The notes below the pieces were generated by a model. It saw nothing but the letters and a program-made list of their open reading frames with translations, searched no databases and was not told where the DNA came from. The translations under genes were made by a program, and so were the position numbers. From Alphaproteobacteria bacterium (lineage in GTDB: Bacteria; Pseudomonadota; Alphaproteobacteria; UBA9219; RFNS01), in the NCBI GenBank assembly GCA_016124955.1, contig WGMR01000007.1:96840-154102 (forward strand): DNA of 57,263 nucleotides. Direction: 5' to 3'. Shown here piece by piece: positions 1 through 8,694 of the stretch (position 1 is its first letter; the number at the start of each line of letters is the position of its first letter).

Positions 1-242
1 GATTAACTGTACGCTCATGAAAAACCTGTGTTTTTGGCGCGCCGCCCAAGGCCTGGCACCGCCCGAATATCCCTGACAGGCGTTATGCCATACGGGCAGC
101 AAAACCTACAAGGTAAAAAAACCCGGCTTCATGGCATATTTATTAATAATATCAATTGGTTAGCAAATATACGGTGCGCGCAGGCCCTATAGTTTCCGGG
201 CCAAGGCCAGATAAGGGCTTCGGACGGCACAAAAAGCAACAA

Positions 243-3200
243 TTAGGCGGGCGCCGCGCCAGCCGCTCTTTGCTGCCTGTGGTGGCGCAGTTCGGCGCCG
301 TAATGCGGATCGTCGGCGGCGAAGATCCGGCCGTGGCGGAAGATCGACGCGCCGCTCGCGGCGTCACTCAGCGTCGCAAGCTCGGTGTTGGTCAGGCCGC
401 GCCTTCCTTCCTTCCATGCGCACATCAAAATCTGATCGCGCACCGTTTCCATCATCATGATGTAATCGCGCTTCATGCTGACCTCTTCGCGCAAGTGCGG
501 CAATACCTGCATTTCAATTCTGTGGCGCAATGAAGCGCATTCGCCTACCGTCGCTGCGTGGCCGCGCGTGTGGCTTTCAAGAATCTGTCCCGGCGGCAAC
601 TGGCCGAAGGCCGCCAGAACAAGTTCGGATGCCGCCGCGTAATCGCGCGGCAACGTATCGTTGATATATTGGCCAATACCGTCGATCAGCGGAATGCCCG
701 CTTCGGTCACGCCTTTGTGCATGCGCCGTTGCAGGCGGCCCACGTCGCTGACCAGCAACCCATAGGCCATGTAATCGATCACGTCACGGAAATTGGGCGA
801 TGTTCTGTACAGCGCTTGGATACCCGCCGCCGTGAGTTTGCCGCCGCTGAAAACGGTAACGCCACGCGGCGTTTCGCCAAGCAACGCCTGCCCCGCCGCC
901 TTGCCGGGCGTGATTTCCGCGTTCAAATAGGCGATAACATTCTGGCCGCCGAGCCACGACCCTTGCAGGTTGGCGTCGTTCAGGTTGTTGCTGAAGCCTA
1001 TGGTGCGCAGCTTGTTGGTTGCGATCGGCTGTGTGCCGCGTTCCGGGTCGGCATATACGGTGCTGCTGCCATCGCCGCGCACGGCGCTGCGCGAAGAGCG
1101 GTTGCCGATTACGCTATAGAGCGGGTAGTTCACAAGCGGATGCGCGAACAGGAACCCGATCGGGTTCGGGTCATCGTTGAAATGCTTGGCGGTGTAATCT
1201 TCGTAGCAACGTTCGAGCGCCCGTCCGACGCCGTCTTCGATCGCCTGTACTTGTGACGGCTTGTCCTTGTTCAGGAACATGATCTTGGCGTTGTTGTTGA
1301 ACAGGCGCACCACAAGCCGCCGGAACGAAGTGCCGAAGTTGAAATAGTTGAACAGGTCGCCGCCCTGGAAGGTCATTTTGACAAAGCGGTGCAGGCCGAA
1401 ACCGTTGATCGCCGCCGTGACCGAGCGCACGCCGCCGCGCAGCGAATCCGACATGCTGCCGCCTTCGAACCATTCGACATCGATGTTCAGCTTGCTTGTA
1501 TCGACGCCGTCGTTTTTGAACAGACGGATGAATTCTGCGCGGTGTTGACGCAGGAAGGCCGGAATTTCGCGGTGAATGGCGTGGATTGCGCTTCGAGCCG
1601 CCAGCGAGCCGCCGCGCCGCACATTGTCGCTGTGCGCAACCTGAATGCACAAGCTGATTTTCGAAGGATCGCCCCCGGCGCAGGCAAGCAAATGTTGCCG
1701 GTATGCCGGCAGATGCATCAGGTCCCGCACCAGGCTGGTCGCGCTGCGCAGCGTTTCCGGTTCTTCCAGCAGCGGCGTGACATGCAGATGCAGGGACGGA
1801 TCGACCATCTTTTGCAGCGCCACCGCTTCCATGACATTGCCCGCGCCCTTGCATTCAGCCAGGATCATATCCTGGAACATGTCGGGGTTTTCGCGCGCGA
1901 GCTGCAAGCGCTTGAGTGTATGATAGGCGATCGCGCGCGGATCGCTTTCGCTGTATGTGCGCAGCGCGCCGGTATCATCGATGTCGCGCAGGAACGCATC
2001 CGCCTGCTGTTGCAGCCAGCCCGGATGCTCCCGCACGATGCGCTCAAGCAGCGCCGTGCGCTCTGCCCCGGTTAGCGCCGCGTAGTTGACCGGCGCACCG
2101 GTTGCGGGATCCTGCGTGACCAGAAGGCCGATGATATCGGTGTACACTTCCGACGTTTCGCGCATTTCTATTTGCGCCATATGCAGACCAAATGCGCGCT
2201 GCTGCCGCATCAGGGTCAGCACGGATTTTTTGGCGCCGCCGCGCGTTGCCTTATGCGTGCGTTCCAGCCCCGCGCCCATGCGCGCATCGGCGGCGGCAAA
2301 AGACAATGGCTGCCCACCTTCCGTGCCGAGCGCGCTTGCCGTTGCCGCCGTGATTTGATCGAATTCGGTCTGCGTCAAGGGAATGTCGGCGCCCCCTTTG
2401 CGGCGGGCTTCGAGAAAGGCGAGCTGCTTGTCAAGCACGCCCATGCCGCGCACGAAGGCGGCATCGAGCGCTTCGATATCCGGATCGAGCGTTACGCCCG
2501 CGCGGCGCAATTCCGCCAGCTCCGCGTGGTACAGCCGCAGCGCCAGGCGCCGCTGCTGGATTGTGGCGAGCAGCAAATGTTCGGCCTTCAGGTTGGCGTT
2601 GCCATCCTTGTCGCCCATGGCCCATGAGCCCATGCGGAAATTGAGGTTGAGGTCGCGCTGTTCCGCCGCGCCGTAGCTGCTGCCGAAGCGGCGCGTGAGC
2701 GCCTGATCGAACGTATCGTAGGTGTCCGGCAGGTAGTTAAAAGCATTTTCCATCGTATAGAGCGCAAATTCCATTTCCTCGAACGGCGTAAAGGCGCGCG
2801 GCGCGCCATCGGGCCCAAGCGGGGTCAGTTCGGTGCCGAGAAAGCCACCCATAACGTGCTGCAGCCGTGCGGTGGTTTCCGCGGCGTGTTCCGGGCCGTG
2901 CATGGATACTTCGCGCGCCGCATCGTGCATGTCGCGCATCAACGACCATGTTTCGAGCGTATCGATATTGGTCGGGTGCTGGGTCAGGACCGGCATGAAG
3001 GCGGACTGGCTAAGCCCGTCAACCGCTTCGCGCGCGGTTTTGAAAACGCGCTGCGATCCTTCGTCGCTGTCTTTGATTTTAAAGAGAAGATGTTCGATGC
3101 CGCCCGGCACCATATCCGCCTTGCGCAGCACCGGCGCGCGCGCATCCCTGTTCGGATCGAAGTCCGCGAGCGCTTCGTTGCGAGCCTGGCGGCGTATATC

Positions 3201-3569
3201 AAAGAAATTTTCGCGCGCGAGATGGCCTGAAAGCTCCAGGATCTTGCCGAGCTTGGCATAGCCTGCCGTCAGAAGCCGCAGGCGCTGCGGGCTGTCCATG
3301 TAGCGCTGCACAAGGCTTTCGCAAGCGATAGCAAGCCGCGCCTGCCGCGCTTGCGCGGCGGCAAGCCCGTCTTCATGGCTTAGGCTTTCAATATCGGGCG
3401 CGTTCAGAACTTCGCTGATAATGACGCCAAGATCGGTCGCGAGTTCCGGATCCTTTTTGGCAAGTTCCGCCAGAAAGCCGGAGCACAACGCGCTTGCAAT
3501 CTCTTTTGCGTCCGTCGATTGCAACGCAGCCGCATAGGCTTCTGGCGTTGGATTGCTGTCGAATGGCAT
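243..3569 (-). CDS. Divergent phosphoenolpyruvate carboxylase-like protein (copy 1)
   Basis: A 1108-residue protein, longer than the roughly 900 residues usual for bacterial PEP carboxylase (PEP + bicarbonate to oxaloacetate). The family motifs appear in the right order but altered: VLTQHPTN at 194-201 (family VLTAHPTE, catalytic His kept), MGDKDGN at 318-324 (family GGDRDGN), IEMRET at 467-472, PLLEE at 599-603, HSDNVRRGG at 646-654 (family YSDSxKDAG), WFEGGSMSDSLRGG at 700-713 (family FHGRGGxxGRGG), TFQGG at 733, IGNRSSRS at 821-828 (family IGSRP) and LRTIGFSNN at 854-862 (family LRAIPW). The usual C-terminal RNTG is absent. The start is supported by AGGA 7 bases upstream. It lies 101 bp downstream of a paralogue in the same orientation. 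Homology to PEPC is fairly sure; carboxylase activity is uncertain. Confidence 0.75.
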   Translation of the reverse strand: MPFDSNPTPEAYAAALQSTDAKEIASALCSGFLAELAKKDPELATDLGVIISEVLNAPDIESLSHEDGLAAAQARQARLAIACESLVQRYMDSPQRLRLLTAGYAKLGKILELSGHLARENFFDIRRQARNEALADFDPNRDARAPVLRKADMVPGGIEHLLFKIKDSDEGSQRVFKTAREAVDGLSQSAFMPVLTQHPTNIDTLETWSLMRDMHDAAREVSMHGPEHAAETTARLQHVMGGFLGTELTPLGPDGAPRAFTPFEEMEFALYTMENAFNYLPDTYDTFDQALTRRFGSSYGAAEQRDLNLNFRMGSWAMGDKDGNANLKAEHLLLATIQQRRLALRLYHAELAELRRAGVTLDPDIEALDAAFVRGMGVLDKQLAFLEARRKGGADIPLTQTEFDQITAATASALGTEGGQPLSFAAADARMGAGLERTHKATRGGAKKSVLTLMRQQRAFGLHMAQIEMRETSEVYTDIIGLLVTQDPATGAPVNYAALTGAERTALLERIVREHPGWLQQQADAFLRDIDDTGALRTYSESDPRAIAYHTLKRLQLARENPDMFQDMILAECKGAGNVMEAVALQKMVDPSLHLHVTPLLEEPETLRSATSLVRDLMHLPAYRQHLLACAGGDPSKISLCIQVAHSDNVRRGGSLAARSAIHAIHREIPAFLRQHRAEFIRLFKNDGVDTSKLNIDVEWFEGGSMSDSLRGGVRSVTAAINGFGLHRFVKMTFQGGDLFNYFNFGTSFRRLVVRLFNNNAKIMFLNKDKPSQVQAIEDGVGRALERCYEDYTAKHFNDDPNPIGFLFAHPLVNYPLYSVIGNRSSRSAVRGDGSSTVYADPERGTQPIATNKLRTIGFSNNLNDANLQGSWLGGQNVIAYLNAEITPGKAAGQALLGETPRGVTVFSGGKLTAAGIQALYRTSPNFRDVIDYMAYGLLVSDVGRLQRRMHKGVTEAGIPLIDGIGQYINDTLPRDYAAASELVLAAFGQLPPGQILESHTRGHAATVGECASLRHRIEMQVLPHLREEVSMKRDYIMMMETVRDQILMCAWKEGRRGLTNTELATLSDAASGASIFRHGRIFAADDPHYGAELRHHRQQRAAGAAPA

Positions 3570-3670
3570 GGACTATTCCTAAAAAATAAGTAACTGCCAA
3601 AAACGGACACTAGGGTAGAAAAAATATGCTCCTGAAAGCAAGCACCAGAATCTATGGTTAATGCGTGGAT

Positions 3671-6600
3671 TTACGAGGCTTTTTGCATTGCAGCGCGGTG
3701 CCTGCGCAGCTCGGTGCCGTAATGCGGGTCGTCGGCGGCGAAGATGCGGCCATGGCGGTAAATCGCCATACCGCTGGCTATATCGCTCAGCGTTGCAAGT
3801 TCGGCCACGTTCGGTTCGCGCCTGCCTTCGCGCCAGGCCTGCGTCAGCACATTATCGCGCATGACTTCAAGCAGGGTGACAAAATCGTGTTTCACGCCGA
3901 TCTCGTCCGCCAGATGCGCCAGCGCGCGCTGTGCGACATCGTGGCAAAGGCGGGCGCAGGTCTGCGCATCGGGCGCCTTGCCCGCGCTTTTCCCGCTTAG
4001 CATACGCGCAGGCGGCAATTGCCCGAGCGCGGCAAGCACAAGTTCGGCCGCCGCCGCGTAATCCCGCGGCAGCGTATCGTACACGTATTTCTTGATCGTG
4101 CCGATCAGCGGGATGCCGCTTTCCTTCGCGGCGTGCGCCAGCCGCTGCTGCAAGCGCCCGATATCGCTGACGATCAGCCCGTAGCCCATAAAATCCACGA
4201 CATCGCGGAAGCTGGGCGATAGCGCATAAAGCGTGCGCGCACCCGCCGCCGTGAGGCGGCGGTTCTTGTGCGCCATTGTGCGCCCGCCCGCCGCGCGCTG
4301 CAGCGCTTGCCCCCCCGCGCTGCCCGGTCGCAGCGCGCGCGCAAGATAATCGGACATATTCTGGCCGCTAAGCCATGAACCCTGGATGTTCGCTTCGTTC
4401 AAATTGTTGCTGAAGCCAATGGTGCGGATTTTATCGGTACGCACCGGCACGGTACCGCGGCGCGGATGGGCATAGACCGCCTCGTCCCCCGCCGCAATGC
4501 GCGTGGCGCTGCGCGAGGCGCGGTTGCCGATGATGGTATAGAGCGGATAGTTCACGAGCGGGTGCGCGAACAGGCAGCCGATCGGGTTCGCCTTTACATT
4601 AAAATGCCGGGCGGTGTAATCGGCGTAGCATTTTTCAAGCGCGCCTTTGACCGCGCGTTCGACCGCATCGTTGCGCGCGACCGTGCCGGTGCCGAGCGCC
4701 AGTTCCTTGGCGCAATGGGTGAAGGTGCGTAACAGAATGCGCCGGAACGACGACACGGTGTTAAAGAAATTGTGCAGATCGCCGCCCTGGAAGGTGGCTT
4801 TGGTGTAATGATGCAGGCCGAAGGCGTTGATGGTGGCGGTAAAGGATCGCACGCCGCCGCGCAGCGCATCCGACATGCTGCCGCCTTCAAACCATTGCAC
4901 GGTGATATCGATCTGCCGCGTATCAACGCCATCGGCCGCGAACAGGCGCGTGATTTGCGCGCGTTTTTGCATCAAGTGCGCCGGAACATCGTGATGCAAC
5001 AGGTGAATGTTGCTGCGCGCCGCCGCCGTGCCCGCGCGCCGCACATTATCGCTATGCGCGACCTGGATGCGCTGCACGATGGCGGCAGGATCGCCGTTCG
5101 CGCACGCCATCAGATGCCGGCGGTAGCTTGCATGCTGCAATGTTTGCACCAGCATGGCGCCGGCGTTATTGAGCGTTTCATACTCTTCCAGGAGCGGCGT
5201 AATGTGCAGCCGCAATGCGGGTGAAACCGCGCGTTGCAGCGCCAGCGCTTCCATCATGTGATGGGTGCCGCGGCATTCCGCCAGAATCATATCCGTGAAC
5301 ATGCCTGCGTTCTGCGCCGCAATTTGCAGGCGTTTCAGCGTGTGATAGGCGATAATTTGCGGATCTTTGGGATCGTAGGCGCGCAGCGCGGCCGTTTCTT
5401 CGATGGAAGACAGAAATTTTTGCGCGGCCTTCGCAAGCTCTTCCGGGTGTTCGCTTGCAAGTTTGTCGAGCAGGCGGGCGCGTTCGCGTTCCGTCATTTT
5501 CAGGTATGCCAGCTTTTTGCCCGTCAACGGGTGGTGCGCCAGCAAATGTGCGACGGTGCGCGAATATTCGTTCGCGGTTTCGCGCAATTCAATGCGACCG
5601 AGTTGCAGACCGAAGGTGTGCGTGCGCCGCAGCAGCGAAAGCACCGCGCCTTGCTGCTTGCCGCCTGCCTTGTCGAACAAAGCCGAAAGCGCGCCCGCAA
5701 ACATATCTTCCGCCTGCGCAAAGGAAACGGGCCGCGCCGCGCCCGGCGGCACAACGATATTTTGCGCGCCGGCGGCGATGGTATCGAAGCGCGATTGCGG
5801 CAGCGGGATATCGACGCCATCGCTTTCTTCGCGCGCAAGCCTGAGCGCCTGAAGTTGCGCCGCCAGTTTGTTTTCGGCCGTTTCAAAAGCGTTTTCCCAT
5901 GCACCGCACGCCGCCGCGCCGGGGAAGGGGGGCAGTATGCGCAGCTCTTCACGCGTTAGCTGCAGCGCGAGCCGCCGCTGCAGCATCACGGCTTCGAGCA
6001 GATGTTCGGCGCGGATGTTGGAATTGCCATCCTTGTCGCCCATCGCCCACGAAACCAGCTGGTAATTCAGACGGAAGCGCTTGCGTTCCCTGGCATCGTA
6101 TTTCTTGCCCCAGCGCCGCGCCAAAGCCTGATCAAAGGTGCCATAGACGATATCGAGATTGCGGAACATATGTTCCATGATATCGAGCACGAAGGCGGTT
6201 TCCTCGCTGGGCGAGAAATTGCGCGGCCGTCCGTCGGTATCGAGCGGGGTCAGCTCGTTTTCGGTAAAGGCGGCAAGCTCTTGCCGCAAGCGCCGCAGCG
6301 CCGCACCATCGCCGCCGCGCAACGCCGCCGCCCGCGCCGCATTATAGACCGCGCGCAAAAGGCGGCTGGTGGCGAGCGTATCGAGATTGGTGGGGTGCTG
6401 TGTCAGCACCGGTACGAAAACAGGCAAGTTTAGGTAATTGACGGCTTCGTGCGCGCTGCGGAAAACATAGCGGCGCGGTCTGTGCGTGCCGCCCGGGTCT
6501 TTCATGAGATAGAGCGTGCGTTCGATGCCGCCCGGCACCATATCGGCTTCGGCCAGGACCGGCGGGCGGTCGCCGCGGTCCGGGTTAAAGGCACGCAGCA

Positions 6601-7042
6601 TTTCATCGCGCCGCGCGCGCCGCATATCGAAGAAATTTTCGCACGCCAGATGCCCGGAAAGCTCGATCAGCTTGCCGACCCGTGCCCAAGCGCCCGCGAG
6701 CGCCCGCCGCCGCGCCTCCATCTTGCGCCCGCCGCGCACATGTGCGCCGGCCGCCAGCGCTTCGCATTGGGCATGCAGCATTTCGCCGCGCATGCGGGCG
6801 GAAGCGAAAGCCGCTTGCGGATCGCTTTCGCCTTGGCTGTATGGCACGGGTGCGAGGATACGATCAGCCAGATCGCGCAGATCGGACGCCAGCGCGGGAT
6901 CCTTGCGTGCCAGAACGGAGAGCATTTCGGCGCAAAGCGCGCGGGCGATATCGCGCGCATCGGTGGAGGCCAGCGCGGCGGCAGGCGTGCCGACGGCCTG
7001 GCTTCTGGAAAAACGGGTTTTTAGGGCGCGGGACAGGGGCAT
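3671..7042 (-). CDS. Divergent phosphoenolpyruvate carboxylase-like protein (copy 2)
   Basis: A 1123-residue paralogue of the next gene downstream. It carries the same modified motifs: VLTQHPTN near residue 211, MGDKDGNSN, IELRET, HSDNVRRAG, WFEGGSMSDALRGG, TFQGGD, IGNRASRS and IRTIGFSNNLN. The C-terminal block (YRHGRIFAADDPHYGTELRRHR) is nearly shared with copy 1, so the two arose by duplication and then diverged widely. I start at MPLSRALK (7042), because that aligns with the N-terminus of copy 1 and avoids overlap with the transporter ending at 7101. An upstream in-frame ATG at 7141 exists, and no strong ribosome site supports either. Shared retention of the unusual motifs argues for selection and a distinct subfamily function; whether it still carboxylates PEP is open. 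Confidence 0.75.
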   Translation of the reverse strand: MPLSRALKTRFSRSQAVGTPAAALASTDARDIARALCAEMLSVLARKDPALASDLRDLADRILAPVPYSQGESDPQAAFASARMRGEMLHAQCEALAAGAHVRGGRKMEARRRALAGAWARVGKLIELSGHLACENFFDMRRARRDEMLRAFNPDRGDRPPVLAEADMVPGGIERTLYLMKDPGGTHRPRRYVFRSAHEAVNYLNLPVFVPVLTQHPTNLDTLATSRLLRAVYNAARAAALRGGDGAALRRLRQELAAFTENELTPLDTDGRPRNFSPSEETAFVLDIMEHMFRNLDIVYGTFDQALARRWGKKYDARERKRFRLNYQLVSWAMGDKDGNSNIRAEHLLEAVMLQRRLALQLTREELRILPPFPGAAACGAWENAFETAENKLAAQLQALRLAREESDGVDIPLPQSRFDTIAAGAQNIVVPPGAARPVSFAQAEDMFAGALSALFDKAGGKQQGAVLSLLRRTHTFGLQLGRIELRETANEYSRTVAHLLAHHPLTGKKLAYLKMTERERARLLDKLASEHPEELAKAAQKFLSSIEETAALRAYDPKDPQIIAYHTLKRLQIAAQNAGMFTDMILAECRGTHHMMEALALQRAVSPALRLHITPLLEEYETLNNAGAMLVQTLQHASYRRHLMACANGDPAAIVQRIQVAHSDNVRRAGTAAARSNIHLLHHDVPAHLMQKRAQITRLFAADGVDTRQIDITVQWFEGGSMSDALRGGVRSFTATINAFGLHHYTKATFQGGDLHNFFNTVSSFRRILLRTFTHCAKELALGTGTVARNDAVERAVKGALEKCYADYTARHFNVKANPIGCLFAHPLVNYPLYTIIGNRASRSATRIAAGDEAVYAHPRRGTVPVRTDKIRTIGFSNNLNEANIQGSWLSGQNMSDYLARALRPGSAGGQALQRAAGGRTMAHKNRRLTAAGARTLYALSPSFRDVVDFMGYGLIVSDIGRLQQRLAHAAKESGIPLIGTIKKYVYDTLPRDYAAAAELVLAALGQLPPARMLSGKSAGKAPDAQTCARLCHDVAQRALAHLADEIGVKHDFVTLLEVMRDNVLTQAWREGRREPNVAELATLSDIASGMAIYRHGRIFAADDPHYGTELRRHRAAMQKAS

Positions 7043-7100
7043 CGGGCAGATTAGAACGGCGCGACGGGCATTGCGCAAGGCGGTTTTTTGTGCCGCCGTT

Positions 7101-7997
7101 TCATGCGAAACGCCGCATGCGGCCGACCAGCCAGCTTGCAAGGATGATCAGGGCGGCCCCCGCCAGCGTTAGCGGCGTGGGCAGGTGATTCCAGAAGACA
7201 TAGCTTGCCGCCACGCCCCAGACCATTTCAGTATATTGCATGGGCGACACGGCGGCGACCGGCGCGCGTTTGTACGCGGTGACAAGCGCGAGATTGGCAA
7301 GCGCGCCAACCACGCCGACGGCGACATTGAGCGCGAGATCGGGCCATGTGAAGGCCTTGCCGCCGAGCACGAGCAGCAGCCCCCCGGCGACAACAAGATC
7401 AACAAAGGACGGGTAGAAGGACATTGTGAGCGACGGCTCCCCCTGCAACCTGCTGCGTATCACCAGCACCGAGCAGGTGTAGGACAAAACGAACGCCGCC
7501 GTCATGCCAACCCCGAGCAGCGTATCGCTTTCCAGCTTGAAGGCGGCATCGGGCTGGATGATGAGCAGCGTGCCCGCAAAGCCAAGCATCAGCAGCCCGA
7601 AGATCGCGCCGGTGATGCGTTCGCGCACCACAACCGAGGCCATGAGCGTTTTTACCAGCGGCGCGGTGAAGCAAAGGCTGTAGAACATCGGCAGCGGCAA
7701 AAGCCGGATCGCGATTGTTGCCGTGAATACGGCAACGAGGCCGAAGGCCGCCCGCAATAAATGGAAGCGCAGCAGCGGCGTTTTCAGCACGCCCCATTCG
7801 CGGCGCAAGGTGAGCAGCGGCCAGAACACGAACAATTGCGCACCCGCGACATTGGCAAACACCAGCTGCCAGACCGGATAGCCTTGGCCCACCAGCTTGA
7901 GGCAGGTGTCGGAGACCACAGCAAGCAGCGCGGCGAGCAGCGCGTAGTAGATACCGGGCGGCAGCGATGGCGGGGGCATGGGAGGGGCTTGTTCCAT
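7101..7997 (-). CDS. EamA/DMT-family transporter
   Basis: A 298-residue inner-membrane protein with about ten hydrophobic segments in two homologous halves, the EamA (drug/metabolite transporter) pattern. The N-terminus is proline-rich (PPMPPPSLPPG) before the first segment. The second half ends in the usual motif around YTEMVWGVAASYVFWNHLPTP followed by a last helix. The substrate cannot be read from sequence. It lies 58 bp upstream of PEPC-like copy 2 on the same strand, so co-transcription is possible, and is divergent from the sxtJ-like gene. The start codon lies inside a perfect CCATATATATGG palindrome (7994-8005); the in-frame ATG at 7979 is an alternative. Confidence 0.85.
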   Translation of the reverse strand: MEQAPPMPPPSLPPGIYYALLAALLAVVSDTCLKLVGQGYPVWQLVFANVAGAQLFVFWPLLTLRREWGVLKTPLLRFHLLRAAFGLVAVFTATIAIRLLPLPMFYSLCFTAPLVKTLMASVVVRERITGAIFGLLMLGFAGTLLIIQPDAAFKLESDTLLGVGMTAAFVLSYTCSVLVIRSRLQGEPSLTMSFYPSFVDLVVAGGLLLVLGGKAFTWPDLALNVAVGVVGALANLALVTAYKRAPVAAVSPMQYTEMVWGVAASYVFWNHLPTPLTLAGAALIILASWLVGRMRRFA

Positions 7998-8112
7998 ATA
8001 TATGGATGTATCCCATCACTTCTATATGGTTTTGCGGCCCCTGTCATGCTGCGCGCTTGTGTTCGGAGCGCGCTTCCGGTTTAATCGGGGCGTGTCCGAT
8101 AAAGACCGTTCA

Positions 8113-8514
8113 ATGCCGTCTGCGCCGAAACTTCCAAGCAACCGTTCTTTCGGTTTCCTGTTCGCGTTTGTATTCGCGCTTGCCGGCGCGTGGCCGCTTT
8201 TGTATGGCGGAGCGGGGCGTCCATGGGCGGTTTTGGCCGGCACGTTTTTTCTTCTGGCCGCGCTGATTGTGCCGCGCGCGCTGGCGCCGCTCAACCGCGC
8301 ATGGATGAAGCTGGCGGATATTTTGCACCATATCGTCAGCCCGCTCGTGCTCGGTGCGATATTTTTCGGTGTGATCACGCCTTGCGCGATCCTGATGCGG
8401 CTTGCAGGGCGCGACCCGCTGCGGTTGAAGCGCGACCGCACGGCTGCAAGTTATTGGATCAAACGCGACCCGCCCGGGCCGGACCCGCGCGCCAGCATGC
8501 CGCGGCAATTCTAG
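8113..8514 (+). CDS. SxtJ-family membrane protein
   Basis: A 133-residue protein with three or four hydrophobic segments (FGFLFAFVFALAGAWPLL, AVLAGTFFLLAALIVP, and IVSPLVLGAIFFGVITPCAILMRL) followed by a basic, cytosolic-type tail (RDPLRLKRD, SYWIKRDPPGPDPRASMPRQF). This layout and the tail fit the SxtJ family, named from the saxitoxin cluster but common beside carbamoyltransferases in polysaccharide and cell-surface clusters. ATG at 8113 is chosen because the upstream in-frame extension is non-hydrophobic and runs into the divergent promoter region. It is the first gene of a four-gene plus-strand cassette; the DUF5989-like gene begins 15 bp after its stop. Function is unproven; an accessory role in carbamoyl transfer at the membrane is inferred. 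Confidence 0.75.
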   Translation: MPSAPKLPSNRSFGFLFAFVFALAGAWPLLYGGAGRPWAVLAGTFFLLAALIVPRALAPLNRAWMKLADILHHIVSPLVLGAIFFGVITPCAILMRLAGRDPLRLKRDRTAASYWIKRDPPGPDPRASMPRQF

Positions 8515-8529
8515 GAGCAGGGAAACGCA

Positions 8530-8682
8530 ATGCTCGGTCTGATCAGGGAAATATGGGCGTTCCTGCGGGTGCGCAAAAAATTCTGGCTGCTGCCGATCAT
8601 CGCCGTGATGCTGATGGCGGGTGGCATGCTGGTGCTGGCGCACGGCTCGGTGGTCGCGCCGTTCGTCTATACGCTGTTCTAG
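8530..8682 (+). CDS. DUF5989-type small membrane protein
   Basis: A 50-codon ORF starting MLGLIREIWAFLRVRKKFWL and ending VVAPFVYTLF. It has an N-terminal amphipathic basic stretch and one or two membrane segments (LPIIAVMLMAGGMLVLAHGS). Tiny proteins of exactly this form (LxxEIWxFLRxRKKxWLLP...FIYTLF) accompany SxtJ and NodU-like carbamoyltransferases in many bacteria. A GGAAACG stretch precedes the ATG. It sits 15 bp after the sxtJ-like gene and 12 bp before the carbamoyltransferase, so the three are surely one transcription unit. Its role is unknown. Confidence 0.75.
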   Translation: MLGLIREIWAFLRVRKKFWLLPIIAVMLMAGGMLVLAHGSVVAPFVYTLF

Positions 8683-8694
8683 GCGCGCGGGCGC

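Noticed and set aside
1-242. Possible truncated gene at the left edge
   Set aside because: No frame there has a recognisable product; ORFs crossing it are shadows of the PEPC-like gene.
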